The translations under genes and the position numbers were made by a program. The notes under the pieces are model-generated. The model had not been told where the DNA came from. It ran no database searches and was given only the letters and a program-made list of their open reading frames with translations. Positions 29,416-38,382 of a stretch of 64,000 nucleotides of DNA are shown piece after piece (positions within the stretch are counted from its first letter, which is position 1; every line of letters begins with the position of its first letter). The DNA comes from an uncultured Actinomycetes bacterium (GTDB lineage Bacteria > Actinomycetota > Acidimicrobiia > Acidimicrobiales > RAAP-2): contig CAIJYV010000022.1 in the NCBI GenBank assembly GCA_903825035.1, forward strand, positions 62,001 through 126,000. The letters run 5' to 3'.

Positions 29416-30426
29416 ATGACTCTCAGCAATACTGACATTGAACTAATTCGACGCTCCTTCATCAAGTTTGGTCCCGAGGTCGTACTCGACGTCGTCGATC
29501 AACTTGACCTTCGCTCGAGCTCCCAGTTAAAGGCCGTCGTCGGCATACCCCTACGTAACCTGCAGCAAAAGCGCGACACAATCAATTTCGCCACCACGGC
29601 ACCGGTGCCAGCTCTGACGGGCATGCTCGAAGTCATGGCCCACGAGACGTTGGACCGAGTAGTCGACGTACTTGGTGACAATGCTGAATTGCCGACTAAG
29701 GAACAATTAAGCGACGCAATCGCAACGGTGCAAGGTGAAGGCGTTGACGACAACCACGTAGTGGCCCTGCTCGCTTTCGCGATCGCGAATGAATTCCCAG
29801 CGGGCCCTCACTGTGTGGCCCTGCTCGAAGAGCGCAGCACTTGGGCCCTTCCGCCATTGCCCGAAGTCGTAAAGTCCGGGGCTTTGTTGCAAGAGAAAGT
29901 CAGCAATGATGAAGTAAAGGCTCAGCGTCAAGCACGACGCGAGGCCGAAAAGGCGAAGAAGAAGGCTGCCCAGACCCCAGTCGCTCACTCGAAAAAGAAG
30001 CCTGCCGCGGCGAAGCAGCCAAAAGCCAGCGCACCGAGCACCCCTACGCCAACTGTGGTGCTCGCGGTGGACCGGCGCCGGTACATCTTCACTCCGCTCG
30101 AGAGTTCGACCTTTGACACCGAACACCCACTGGTTGGATCCATCGTGCACACTGAAGTACCCTTCAGCGCGGTTGATCCAACGCAACCCGAAGTAAGTGC
30201 CAAGGAACGCTTTGCGCTGGTGCTTGGAGTAGGCGAGAATGAACTTCTGATTCGGGGCATCTACTCGAAGGAAACTCCAAGCCGTCAGCTTTTTGGTGCT
30301 TGGCGCCGACTTGGGCTTGATCACGTTTCATTCATTGACCAAGATCGGTTAATGATTAGTAGCTTGAGCAGTTCCTATGCCAAGGTTGGTTACTTGACCG
30401 ACGAGGAATGGAACTCGCTGTTCTAG
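29416..30426 (+). CDS. Conserved hypothetical protein with Lys/Ala linker, 336 aa
   Basis: An N-terminal helical domain (about residues 1-165) is joined by a Lys/Ala/Glu-rich linker (about 166-215, with KAKKKAAQ and SKKKPAAAKQP) to a C-terminal beta-rich domain (about 215-336). The basic linker suggests contact with nucleic acid or the ribosome, but no known domain is recognised. It is coupled to the preceding unknown gene. Its stop overlaps that of the convergent Lgt-like gene by 4 nt. Confidence 0.75.
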   Translation: MTLSNTDIELIRRSFIKFGPEVVLDVVDQLDLRSSSQLKAVVGIPLRNLQQKRDTINFATTAPVPALTGMLEVMAHETLDRVVDVLGDNAELPTKEQLSDAIATVQGEGVDDNHVVALLAFAIANEFPAGPHCVALLEERSTWALPPLPEVVKSGALLQEKVSNDEVKAQRQARREAEKAKKKAAQTPVAHSKKKPAAAKQPKASAPSTPTPTVVLAVDRRRYIFTPLESSTFDTEHPLVGSIVHTEVPFSAVDPTQPEVSAKERFALVLGVGENELLIRGIYSKETPSRQLFGAWRRLGLDHVSFIDQDRLMISSLSSSYAKVGYLTDEEWNSLF

Positions 30427-31166
30427 TTTCGAGTCGACCGAAACATCAACAGTGCGCCGAGCAGTGCGAGGACAATCCCAGAGATTTGTACGCCGATCGA
30501 GCCGCTGTGGGAGTTCTGGCCCAGTAGTAGGTACTCATCGAGCGAACGAACAAGTCCCCACGTAAAAATAGCGAAACCGCTGACGAACCCGGCGCCAAAG
30601 TTTTTGCGCTCAAGGGCAATAGCGCCGAGCCAGATGGCTGCGTCTTCCATTCCTTGAATAAGGGGAACTGGTACCCGCTTACCAATTTGGCCGTGGTAAT
30701 AAACCCCAAACCACTGATGGGTGAGGTGACCACCACCGGCGTACATAAATTGGGGGCCCAGTACGCGCCCAACTGCCCAGCCAACTAGCAGCGCGGGGAC
30801 AATTCGGTCGAGGAATTGGGCCGGTGAGACTTGGGGCCAGAGGCGGCGACGAAGGATGAGGCCGGTGGGAATAGCGAGGGCGATGCCACCGAAACTAGCG
30901 AGCCCACCATTCCAGAGCGCCAACCATTGCCCTGGATTGTGGCGGTAGAAGGACCAGTTGGTGAGCAGGTGAGCGAGGCGCGCACCGACGAGTCCCGAGA
31001 CAAGGAGACCGGTAGCGAAGATCCAAAACGGATCGGTGGCCAAACCAGCTTTAGCCAGTCGACGTTTCGCGTAGTAGAAGGCACTGGTCGCGGCAACGCC
31101 GAGTCCAAGTCCATAAAGATAAAAGTGAAAGGGTCCGAAATTAAGTTGCGTTGGAAATGGGCCCAC
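30423..31166 (-). CDS. Divergent Lgt-like (prolipoprotein diacylglyceryl transferase) membrane protein
   Basis: This 247-residue polytopic membrane protein (about seven hydrophobic segments) has the general Lgt plan: a FGPFHFYLYGLGLGVA start, WNGGLASFGG, GWAVGRVLGPQFMYAGGG and a late RSLDEYLLL segment. In canonical Lgt the equivalents are a HGG loop with a catalytic His and a G-R-x-G-N-F-x-N-x-E signature. Here SFGG replaces the His loop and the N/E positions are not kept, so it may be a specialised or non-catalytic homologue. Its start lies 3 nt after the NlpC/P60 gene stop, so the two are co-transcribed. Whether the genome has a canonical lgt elsewhere is unknown. Confidence 0.7.
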   Translation of the reverse strand: MGPFPTQLNFGPFHFYLYGLGLGVAATSAFYYAKRRLAKAGLATDPFWIFATGLLVSGLVGARLAHLLTNWSFYRHNPGQWLALWNGGLASFGGIALAIPTGLILRRRLWPQVSPAQFLDRIVPALLVGWAVGRVLGPQFMYAGGGHLTHQWFGVYYHGQIGKRVPVPLIQGMEDAAIWLGAIALERKNFGAGFVSGFAIFTWGLVRSLDEYLLLGQNSHSGSIGVQISGIVLALLGALLMFRSTRN

Positions 31167-31169
31167 GGC

Positions 31170-32243
31170 TTAGCCGCGAGGACGACGCACGCCAGCGAAT
31201 CCGTAGCCAAAACGAACGGGCACGACGTGAACCCGCGTACCGGTCATCTCTGCTTCAATCATGCGTCCGCGTCCCAAGTACATCGCCACGTGGGCATCTC
31301 CATGCCAGCCGTAGAACAAGAGGTCGCCGGCTCGCATGGCGTAGAGCGGAACAGGAATGGTCTCATTCCATTGCGCTCCGGAATAGTGACTGAGGTAAAT
31401 GTGAGCGGCGTTATAGGCCAACATAATCAGACCCGAGCAGTCAACTCCGTGACGGCTAGCGCCTCCCCAAACGTACGGGACTCCCTGCAAATGCAAGGCC
31501 GCCGCGATGGCAATATTTGCTTTGGAGTTGGCTGGCGGAACGGGGAAGTGCGATCCAGGGTGCTGGCGGTGCCACTTGGCGAGGTAGGCCGCGTTTTGAG
31601 CGTTCTGGACGGCTTGCAAGATAGCGCGAATTTGAGAATTCACACTATTGAGCTTTGCTTGCTCGGCGCGCTGCAGCGATAAGCCTTGTGCCAAGGCGTT
31701 GTTGGCCACCCGAGTGAGAGCGGCGGCTTGACTTTGCTGGCTGTAGAGAATTTGACGCTCGGCGGTTAACTGAATTCGGTAGTTCATCAAACTCGAAATG
31801 CGAGTGGTGATGTTTCCTTGAGCGAGACGCGAATACAAGTTGATGGTGCCAATCTTGGCGGCATTAGCCCCGAAGAGAGGATTGTTGCCCTGGGTTGCCC
31901 CGTTAGTGACGTAGGCGAAGAGAACATCCGACTTCAACTGTTCATTACCACTCGAAACCCGGCGCCTGATATTGGCCACGATGTTGCGGGTGTTGGAGAT
32001 TTTTTGGGAAATTGCGTTGAGTTTGCCGTGCGCTTGTACGTACTTTTGCTCGAGGATCGAGACCTTCAGGTCGATTTTCTGTTTCTCGGCCAGGATGGTG
32101 CGAGCGAGGGCGCGCTTTTGAGCCAAGGTGGTCGCGCCGGCCTCAGAGGTGATTGCCAGGGTGGAGAGAACAAGGGACAAGCTCGCGAGGCCAAGCATTG
32201 CGCCACGCCACACAGGAGAGCTCTTTCGAGTGCCATGTTTCAT
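31170..32243 (-). CDS. Secreted NlpC/P60 peptidoglycan hydrolase with coiled-coil domain
   Basis: This 357-residue cell-wall endopeptidase has a signal peptide (residues about 1-38), a long coiled-coil region (about 40-215) like RipA/PcsB-type hydrolases, a Pro-containing linker, and a C-terminal NlpC/P60 domain. Cys269 lies in GVDCSGL and the His is in GDAHVAMYLG; PYVWGGAS precedes the Cys as usual. It probably cleaves D-Glu-mDAP bonds during division, with the coiled coil for regulation. Leaderless-type -10 TAGCCT lies 7 nt upstream on the minus strand. Confidence 0.92.
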   Translation of the reverse strand: MKHGTRKSSPVWRGAMLGLASLSLVLSTLAITSEAGATTLAQKRALARTILAEKQKIDLKVSILEQKYVQAHGKLNAISQKISNTRNIVANIRRRVSSGNEQLKSDVLFAYVTNGATQGNNPLFGANAAKIGTINLYSRLAQGNITTRISSLMNYRIQLTAERQILYSQQSQAAALTRVANNALAQGLSLQRAEQAKLNSVNSQIRAILQAVQNAQNAAYLAKWHRQHPGSHFPVPPANSKANIAIAAALHLQGVPYVWGGASRHGVDCSGLIMLAYNAAHIYLSHYSGAQWNETIPVPLYAMRAGDLLFYGWHGDAHVAMYLGRGRMIEAEMTGTRVHVVPVRFGYGFAGVRRPRG

Positions 32244-32250
32244 CCCATTA

Positions 32251-32256
32251 AGGCTA
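32251..32256 (-). promoter_or_regulatory. -10 element candidate (TAGCCT) of NlpC/P60 gene
   Basis: On the minus strand, CCGGTAGCCT ends 7 nt before the ATG (32243). The CCGGTAG context is shared with the promoters of metH and the LCP gene, suggesting an extended -10 element. Confidence 0.45.
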
Positions 32257-32272
32257 CCGGCAGGTACGGCAA

Positions 32273-32295
32273 CAGGGGCACACTGAAAGCCCCTG
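32273..32295. repeat. Inverted repeat CAGGGGC...GCCCCTG
   Basis: A 7-bp perfect inverted repeat with a 9-nt loop lies upstream of the NlpC/P60 promoter in a 173-nt divergent intergenic region. It could be an operator or a minor hairpin. No T-run follows, so it is not a terminator. The rest of this gap is AT-rich and shows no recognised riboswitch. Confidence 0.35.
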
Positions 32296-32404
32296 ATTTA
32301 CTGACTTTTTGAAAACAGTGGAAATCTTAAATTCTTTGAAATCCATTTTTCTTGGTATTTCTATTTCGACGGGGCGAATTGTTGGCGTGACTTTGTTCAT
32401 CTTC

Positions 32405-32410
32405 TAGGCT
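32405..32410 (+). promoter_or_regulatory. -10 element candidate (TAGGCT)
   Basis: TAGGCT is exactly 6 nt upstream of GTG 32417 with no Shine-Dalgarno, again a leaderless layout. Confidence 0.5.
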
Positions 32411-32416
32411 CGCGTT

Positions 32417-32848
32417 GTGAATGTAAATATGCTCCTCGCTGATTCGGCCCAGGTGGCCGACGGAAAACTCTTTATTTTGGGTGGAGGATGGTCGATAACT
32501 GGGCCCGGTCCTGTACCGAGCGCCGTGGCCATCAAAGTGGCGGTGGATGCCCATGAGTTCAATTCCACGCACCACTGGGAACTCTTTCTCGAAGATGCCG
32601 ATGGGCGACCGGTGTTATTCCCCACCCCCGAAGGCAATCAGAGCGTTGAAGTTCGCGGCGACTTCCAAGCTTCGGCCCCCGAGGGACTTCCCGCTGGGAC
32701 TCCGGTCGATATTCCGATCGCCGTCAACTTTGGCCCGTTGCCACTCCAGCCCAACTCTCGCTTTGTCTGGCGCTTTGTCGTTGATGGCGAATCCCTGCCG
32801 GGCGCTTCGGCGGCATTTACCACGCGACCCCAAGCCTTACCCTCCTAA
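32417..32848 (+). CDS. Conserved small protein, DUF6941-like
   Basis: This 143-residue soluble protein begins VNVNMLLADSAQVADGKLFILGGGW, with the LADxAQVxDGKLxxxGGGW pattern I associate with the DUF6941 family. It appears all-beta and ends with an immunoglobulin-like strand pattern (FVWRFVVDGE). Function is unknown. GTG start 6 nt after a TAGGCT box. It precedes mutY by only 3 nt, so it is probably its operon partner. Confidence 0.7.
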   Translation: MNVNMLLADSAQVADGKLFILGGGWSITGPGPVPSAVAIKVAVDAHEFNSTHHWELFLEDADGRPVLFPTPEGNQSVEVRGDFQASAPEGLPAGTPVDIPIAVNFGPLPLQPNSRFVWRFVVDGESLPGASAAFTTRPQALPS

Positions 32849-32851
32849 GAA

Positions 32852-33733
32852 TTGGTCGACCGCGCTCACCGCAAGAGGGCTCAAAAGCTAGTGAGCGTCC
32901 TCGAGAGTTCCAAGGCTGCAATTGCTCGAGACCTACCGTGGATTCAGCATTCGGACCCCTGGGCGATTTATGTCAGCGAGGTCATGCTCCAACAGACCCA
33001 GGTTTCGCGAGTCATCGACCCGTGGAAGAACTTTCTTGTGGCCTTCCCCACGCCCGCCAAGTTGGCCGCCGCGCCCTTGGCGGATGTACTCGTGGCTTGG
33101 CAAGGTCTGGGATTTGCGAGGCGAGCTCGGTTCTTGCATGAAGCAGCCAAGGTGATGGCCCGAGACTTTGGTGGTCAAGTGCCACGCAGCGTCGACGAGC
33201 TCCGATCGTTGCCCGGTATTGGCGAATACTCAGCCGCGAGTATTGCCTCCTTCGCCTACGGCGAACCGGTAATCGTCCTCGATACCAACGTGGCGCGGAT
33301 CTTTTCACGCGCCCTGGCTGGTCAGACTTTGAGCCTGCCACGGTTGCGCGAGATTGCCCACAGTTTTGGGGAAATTTCCGATAGCGCGGCATTTAACCAG
33401 CAGCTTCTAGATTTCGGCGCCCGGTTCTGTCGCGCTCGGCCCGAGTGCGAGACATGTCCGGCCCGCAAATTTTGTGCCTGGCAAGAATTCGGAGGCGTTG
33501 ACCCCGCACCTAACTCGGCCAAAGTTTCTAAACCTCAGTCCACTTTTCAGGGCTCACGGCGTCAGGTGCGTGGTCAAGTGCTGAAAGCACTCAATGATGG
33601 CCCGGTCTTGATTGAAACCTTGAAGAAGGCTATGACTGACCCTCGAGTTAACGAGGTCATTGATGAACTCATCGGTGAAGGACTGATCGAGAAGGACCGT
33701 CGGAAACTTCGACTAAGCGGGGATGAGCGGTAG
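32852..33733 (+). CDS. mutY: A/G-specific adenine DNA glycosylase
   Basis: MutY removes adenine opposite 8-oxoguanine. The protein is 293 residues from TTG 32852; GTG 32891 is an equally possible start. The HhH-GPD core shows the catalytic Glu in SEVMLQQTQVSRV, the helix-hairpin-helix LPGIGEYSAAS with the catalytic Asp in VLDTNVAR, and the Fe-S loop C-x6-C-x2-C-x5-C (CRARPECETCPARKFC). The C-terminal region is too short for a full 8-oxoG recognition domain, similar to the short actinobacterial forms. It depends on SUF for its cluster. Confidence 0.92.
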   Translation: MVDRAHRKRAQKLVSVLESSKAAIARDLPWIQHSDPWAIYVSEVMLQQTQVSRVIDPWKNFLVAFPTPAKLAAAPLADVLVAWQGLGFARRARFLHEAAKVMARDFGGQVPRSVDELRSLPGIGEYSAASIASFAYGEPVIVLDTNVARIFSRALAGQTLSLPRLREIAHSFGEISDSAAFNQQLLDFGARFCRARPECETCPARKFCAWQEFGGVDPAPNSAKVSKPQSTFQGSRRQVRGQVLKALNDGPVLIETLKKAMTDPRVNEVIDELIGEGLIEKDRRKLRLSGDER

Positions 33734-33743
33734 TGTCGTTGAC

Positions 33744-34208
33744 ATGACTGATCTGACCACTGACCAATACCGCGACGCGGTGTCCAACTTTCCCACCGGC
33801 CTCGTAGTAGTGACGGCAAACGTCGCGGGAGAACTTCTTGGCTTCACCTGCCAAACCTTCGGTTCACTTTCGCTCGAACCACCACGAATCTTGTTTGCCG
33901 CTGGCAACATGGGCTCGACCTGGCCAAAGATTAAAACGGTGACCTCAGTAGCGATCAGCATTTTGGCTGATTCGCAAGAACAGGTCGCCCGAGCGATGGC
34001 CACTTCGGGAAAGAACAAGTTCGAAGAGGTCGAAACGATTGAAGGTCAGAATGGGGCGCCGCTAATAGTTGGCGCCCTCGCGCATCTCGAAGGCGAAATT
34101 GAACGGGTCGAGAACTACGGAGACCACGACATCGCTTCGGTGGTGGTCAATCGAGTTTCCTTCACTCAAGGTACTCCGCTGATTTACTGCCAGCGCGCTT
34201 ACAAATAA
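33744..34208 (+). CDS. Flavin reductase-like FMN-binding protein
   Basis: This 154-residue flavin reductase domain protein (HpaC/flavoredoxin superfamily) begins MTDLTTDQYRDAVSNFPTG, followed by VVVTANVAGELLGFTCQTFGSLSLEPPRILF, the usual FMN-binding strand pattern, and ends with HDIASVVVNRVSF. It would supply reduced FMN to a monooxygenase or act alone; no partner is visible nearby. ATG 33723 is an alternative start that would overlap mutY by 11 nt. Confidence 0.85.
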   Translation: MTDLTTDQYRDAVSNFPTGLVVVTANVAGELLGFTCQTFGSLSLEPPRILFAAGNMGSTWPKIKTVTSVAISILADSQEQVARAMATSGKNKFEEVETIEGQNGAPLIVGALAHLEGEIERVENYGDHDIASVVVNRVSFTQGTPLIYCQRAYK

Positions 34209-34268
34209 CCGCACCGGGTACTTCCTTTCTTCTACGATGTGAGCAACGCGCTTAGGGGGAGTTGAGTC

Positions 34269-34718
34269 TTGGGAACAGTGCTGTACGTCCTCCTCGGGAT
34301 TTTTAGTCTCCTCCTAGCCGCTGGAACGGCGCTGAGAATTCGCAAGTTGGCCCGAGACAAACGACATCGAGAATCAATCGGTGTCGATCCGCGAGCGCGA
34401 CACCAAATTCCTTCCGCTCCCGAACCGGTTAAAAGCTTTCGACGCCTAGATGGCAATGAGCCGGCCACTGAGTACGTAATTGAGCGGCCAAAAATTGACC
34501 CTGTCAAAAGGCAGTTTTTTGACGATGGCGAAGACCGGTATGAGCAATATCCTCAACCGGTTACCCGTGGCCGGCACAACAACGACTGGCTCCTTGATCG
34601 GTCCCGTCATCGGAGCAATACCTCTAAATGGATAGTGCTGTTGATGCTTGCCGTTGTAATCGTTGTCGCCGGTTTAGGAATTGCTTTTTACGTGATGAAC
34701 CACCCGACGCATCACTGA
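34269..34718 (+). CDS. Hypothetical membrane protein with two terminal helices
   Basis: This 149-residue protein has an N-terminal hydrophobic helix (residues about 3-22), a long charged middle (Arg/Asp-rich, about 23-118) and a second hydrophobic helix near the C-terminus (about 121-143). This looks like a hairpin membrane protein with a cytoplasmic domain, or a transmembrane anchor for wall enzymes. The family is unknown. TTG start with a strong GGGGGAG upstream. It overlaps the convergent oligopeptidase stop by 7 nt. Confidence 0.65.
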   Translation: MGTVLYVLLGIFSLLLAAGTALRIRKLARDKRHRESIGVDPRARHQIPSAPEPVKSFRRLDGNEPATEYVIERPKIDPVKRQFFDDGEDRYEQYPQPVTRGRHNNDWLLDRSRHRSNTSKWIVLLMLAVVIVVAGLGIAFYVMNHPTHH

Positions 34719-36871
34719 GTAATACCAAATTCGTTCAGTAGCCACGCCGCCACTTCGGCTTCGTCGCGCCAGGCGTCGTAACGCCCAGTGGGACCGGAGT
34801 GACCAGCACCCATTTCGGTTTTTAAGATGGCCTGATTCAATTTGGAGGCGTCACGGAGTTTCAAGACCCACTTCGCTGGTTCCCAGAATCCGACTCGCGA
34901 GTCATTCAGTCCACCTGCGCAGTACAGGTGCGGGTAGGTGCGAGCAGAGCCGTCAGGGTTGGTCGAGGCGACGTTGTCGTATGGCGAGTAGCTCTTCATT
35001 GTGATGTAGCTCGTTTCGCTGGCCTCGGGGTTGCCCCACTCTTCCCATTCGCCGACGGTGAGCGGGAGTGAATCGTCGAGCATCGTCGTGACCACGTCGA
35101 CGAAGGGTACCTCTGCGATGATGGCGTGGAAGAGTTCGGGGGCGAGATTCATTACCGCACCCATCAAGAGCCCTCCGGCCGACCCGCCTCGTGCGGCGAG
35201 CAGTTCGGGAGTCGTCCAACCTGAATCTACGAGGTCGTGAGCGACACGAACGAAGTCACTGAAGGTCGTTGGCTTTTGAGCGAGCTTGCCCATTTCATAC
35301 CAGCGACGGCCCATTTCACCACCACCTCGAATATGAGCAATGGCGTAGACCACGCCTCGGTCAAGCAAAGAAAGTCGCATGGCCGAAAATTGTGGGTCAA
35401 TTGAGATCTCGTAGCTGCCGTAGCCGTAGAGCAGCAGCGGTGCTGGCCCCTTGGGTCGCAGCGATCCGTCGCCGAGACGTTCTGCTTGGTTGCGGTGCGC
35501 GACGAGAGTGACGGGAATTCGTTCGCCATCGGAGGCGGTGGTCCACCATCGACCGGTGACGTACTGAGACTCGTCGTAACCACCCAAAACCTCTTGTTGC
35601 TTAAGGGTCGTCATCTCCTCGGTTTCGACGTTGTAGGTGGCGAGCAGTGAAGGGGTAGTCATCGAGGTCATGCCAACGCGCAAATGGGTCGTTTCGAAAT
35701 TGGGGTTTCCACCTGCACCAACTGAAGAGGGGTAGGCGGGCGCGGGCACGAGAACCGAGCGCTCCAAGAGATCGGTACCGAAGGGGTCGTCACCGGCGTG
35801 CAGTTTCACCACTCGAAGTGACGGACATCCCTCGTTGCGCTCGCTGATGGCTAAGAATGTGGCGAAGGCATCTACGCCCTCGAGCCGATTACCCGGCCGC
35901 TCACCAATAATCTCGCGCCAAGCGGAGTCCTGGAGTCGACGGGCCAAGAGGCGAAAGTCAGTTGCCCCCTCGTTGGTGATTTTTAGCCACCACGCATCGC
36001 CGCGTTGATCAATGTAGTGCTCGAGGTCGTATTCGATGCCAAAATTTCGAGCATCGACGATTTGTGGGTCAGCTAGAGGATTGGCCGCTTCGATGAAGCG
36101 GAATTCGCTCGTCATCGATGATCCAATTTGAATTCCAATGATGGCCTCGTCGCGACTCTTTCCGATTCCGATTGAGTACTGGGCGTCATCTTCTTGGTAA
36201 ACGAGGTGGTCTTCAGATTGGGCGGTACCAATCGCGTGGCGCCACACCTGCCAGGGGCGCATCGCTTCATCAACCTTGGTGTAGAAAAAGTATTTTCCGT
36301 CAGCCGCCCAGGCGAAGCCGTAATAGACATCTTCGAGACAATCGGGCAAAGTTCCGTGCCCGGTGAGTGATCGAATGGTCAAGGTGTGACGCTCGTTACC
36401 TTCGAAGTCGGTTCCCACCGCAATCCATTGGTCGTCGGGGCTGAGGGCGAATACGCCTACCGATAAAAAGTCGTGTCCGGCGGCCTCTTTATTTTCATCA
36501 AAGATGACCTCTTCGCCGGGTAGGTGGTTGAGTCCAATCTGCGGGGGAACGTCACCGTCTCCCTCGGCGGGCACCCGACAACTAATGGGATAGTTCAGCC
36601 CCTCTTCGGTGCGCTCGAAATACCACCAACCGCGCCTGCGTACGGGAACCGACATGTCAGTTTCTTTGATGCGCCCCTTGAACTCGTGGAAGAGTGTTTC
36701 GCGCAGCGGTACCAGTGGCGCAATTACTTCGCGATAGTGGAGATTTTCGGCCTCAAGATGAGCAATGGTTTCATCGCTTCGCTCCATGAGCCAGTAATAA
36801 TCGTCGACCCTGGTGTCGCCGTGTCGAGTGATGCTAAAGGGTCTCTTGGGGGCATGTGGGGGCGTGGGCAT
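34712..36871 (-). CDS. Prolyl oligopeptidase-family serine peptidase (oligopeptidase B-like, S9A)
   Basis: This 719-residue cytoplasmic peptidase has an N-terminal beta-propeller (about residues 70-410) and a C-terminal alpha/beta-hydrolase domain with the triad Ser in GGSAGGLLMG, Asp in LNDSRVGFWEPAKW and His in GAGHSGPTGRYDAW. Length and the YDDYYWL-type start (RVDDYYWL) fit oligopeptidase B (PtrB), which cleaves short peptides after Arg/Lys. The acidic residues that set basic specificity were not checked. It diverges from the suf operon. Confidence 0.92.
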   Translation of the reverse strand: MPTPPHAPKRPFSITRHGDTRVDDYYWLMERSDETIAHLEAENLHYREVIAPLVPLRETLFHEFKGRIKETDMSVPVRRRGWWYFERTEEGLNYPISCRVPAEGDGDVPPQIGLNHLPGEEVIFDENKEAAGHDFLSVGVFALSPDDQWIAVGTDFEGNERHTLTIRSLTGHGTLPDCLEDVYYGFAWAADGKYFFYTKVDEAMRPWQVWRHAIGTAQSEDHLVYQEDDAQYSIGIGKSRDEAIIGIQIGSSMTSEFRFIEAANPLADPQIVDARNFGIEYDLEHYIDQRGDAWWLKITNEGATDFRLLARRLQDSAWREIIGERPGNRLEGVDAFATFLAISERNEGCPSLRVVKLHAGDDPFGTDLLERSVLVPAPAYPSSVGAGGNPNFETTHLRVGMTSMTTPSLLATYNVETEEMTTLKQQEVLGGYDESQYVTGRWWTTASDGERIPVTLVAHRNQAERLGDGSLRPKGPAPLLLYGYGSYEISIDPQFSAMRLSLLDRGVVYAIAHIRGGGEMGRRWYEMGKLAQKPTTFSDFVRVAHDLVDSGWTTPELLAARGGSAGGLLMGAVMNLAPELFHAIIAEVPFVDVVTTMLDDSLPLTVGEWEEWGNPEASETSYITMKSYSPYDNVASTNPDGSARTYPHLYCAGGLNDSRVGFWEPAKWVLKLRDASKLNQAILKTEMGAGHSGPTGRYDAWRDEAEVAAWLLNEFGITQ

Positions 36872-36928
36872 GGCTCTACTTTGTCAGGTTCTCGGGCAGA
36901 ACTGCGCCCGGAGTTAGTACTATGAGCG

Positions 36929-36934
36929 TAGGGT
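36929..36934 (+). promoter_or_regulatory. -10 element candidate (TAGGGT) for the suf operon
   Basis: TAGGGT in the 83-nt divergent gap resembles the leuA leader -10 box. A GATAGGAG Shine-Dalgarno lies between it and the sufB ATG, so this transcript has a short leader. No obvious SufR/IscR operator is seen. Confidence 0.4.
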
Positions 36935-36954
36935 AAATACCCGATAGGAGCGCA

Positions 36955-38355
36955 ATGGCAATAGACAACCTGGACTTCAGCCGTTACCAACTGGGATGGA
37001 GCGACGAGCAGATTCCCGTCTTTAAGCCCAAAAAGGGTATTAATGAGGCCATCGTTCGCGAAATGTCCCAGATCAAGAATGAAGAACCTTGGATGCTCGA
37101 GTTCCGCCTAAAGGCGCTCCAAAACTTCGAACGCAAGCCAATGTTGCCCTGGTTCGCAACCCGTATGCCGGACTTGGACTTCAACGACATTTACTACTAC
37201 ATCAAGCCAACCGAGGGTCGAGTTGACTCGTGGGAAGACTTGCCCGACGCAATTAAGAACACCTACGAGAAGCTGGGCATTCCAGAAGCTGAGCGTAAAT
37301 ACCTCGCGGGCGTGACGGCGCAGTATGAATCAGAGGTCGTCTTTCACCGCAACCGTGAAGATCTTGAGCGACTCGGTGTTTTGTTCTGCGACATGGATAC
37401 TGCGGTGCGCGAGTACCCCGATTTGGTTCGCAAGTATTTCGGTACGGTCATTCCGCCGAACGACAACAAATTTGCAGCACTCAACTCTGCGGTCTGGAGT
37501 GGTGGCTCGTTCATCTACGTACCACCTGGGGTCAAGGTTGATCAACCACTACAGGCCTACTTTCGAATCAACACTGAAAACATGGGCCAGTTCGAGCGCA
37601 CCTTGATTATCGCCGACGTGGGCTCACAGGTTCACTACGTAGAGGGTTGCTCGGCACCGGTGTATTCCACCGACTCATTGCACTCGGCGGTTGTTGAACT
37701 CGTGGCTCTCGAAGGCGCACGAATCACCTACACCACCATTCAAAACTGGTCCAACAATGTGTACAACCTCGTGACCAAGCGTGCCCGCGCTGAAGCGGAA
37801 GCGCACGTTGAATGGATTGACGGCAATATTGGTTCACGCCTCACAATGAAGTATCCAGCGGTGTACCTGATGGGGCCAAAGGCTTCGGGTGAAGTTCTTT
37901 CCGTTGCTTACGCCGGACCGGGACAGGTTCAAGATGCCGGGGCCAAAATGGTCCACTGCGCACCGGAGACGACGTCAACGATTGTCTCGAAATCTATCTC
38001 CAAAGATGGCGGCCTGACCGCCTATCGAGGGCTAGTCAAGGTTGAAGAGGGCGCTACCGGTGCCAAGAGCTTCGTTCGATGCGACGCCCTGCTACTCGAC
38101 GAAATGTCCGTCTCCGAGACCAAGCCCTACATGGAAGTGGGCGAGCGTGACGCCTCCATTGGTCACGAGGCCACGGTCTCGAAGATTGGTGACGATCAGC
38201 TCTTCTATCTGATGAGCCGTGGATTGAGCGAAGCCCAAGCCATGGGCCTCATCGTGAACGGTTTCATTGAGCCGGTGACTCGCACTTTGCCAATGGAATA
38301 TGCCGTTGAGTGGTCTCGGTTGATTGAACTCCAAATGGAGGGTTCCATTGGTTGA
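36955..38355 (+). CDS. sufB: Fe-S cluster assembly scaffold protein SufB
   Basis: SufB is the scaffold subunit of the SufBCD complex, which receives sulfur from SufS-SufU. The 466-residue protein has the typical [22 protein letters not shown] start and a C-terminal SufBD beta-helix domain with the conserved [19 protein letters not shown], the EGCSAPVY Cys and the [17 protein letters not shown] segment. Strong GATAGGAG upstream. It heads a five-gene operon: sufB, a 4-Cys protein, sufD, a Rieske ferredoxin and sufC. Confidence 0.96.
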   Translation: MAIDNLDFSRYQLGWSDEQIPVFKPKKGINEAIVREMSQIKNEEPWMLEFRLKALQNFERKPMLPWFATRMPDLDFNDIYYYIKPTEGRVDSWEDLPDAIKNTYEKLGIPEAERKYLAGVTAQYESEVVFHRNREDLERLGVLFCDMDTAVREYPDLVRKYFGTVIPPNDNKFAALNSAVWSGGSFIYVPPGVKVDQPLQAYFRINTENMGQFERTLIIADVGSQVHYVEGCSAPVYSTDSLHSAVVELVALEGARITYTTIQNWSNNVYNLVTKRARAEAEAHVEWIDGNIGSRLTMKYPAVYLMGPKASGEVLSVAYAGPGQVQDAGAKMVHCAPETTSTIVSKSISKDGGLTAYRGLVKVEEGATGAKSFVRCDALLLDEMSVSETKPYMEVGERDASIGHEATVSKIGDDQLFYLMSRGLSEAQAMGLIVNGFIEPVTRTLPMEYAVEWSRLIELQMEGSIG

Positions 38356-38382
38356 GCAATCGTGCTCAGTTCGTGGAACACT

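Noticed and set aside
30831-31682. 283-codon open frame on the + strand across the Lgt-like and NlpC/P60 genes
   Set aside because: It spans two real minus-strand genes and their junction, with no family resemblance.
32244-32416. Possible c-di-AMP (ydaO-type) riboswitch upstream of the NlpC/P60 gene
   Set aside because: Such riboswitches often precede wall hydrolases, but the conserved core was not found and the -10 box lies 7 nt before the start, so there is no room for a leader.
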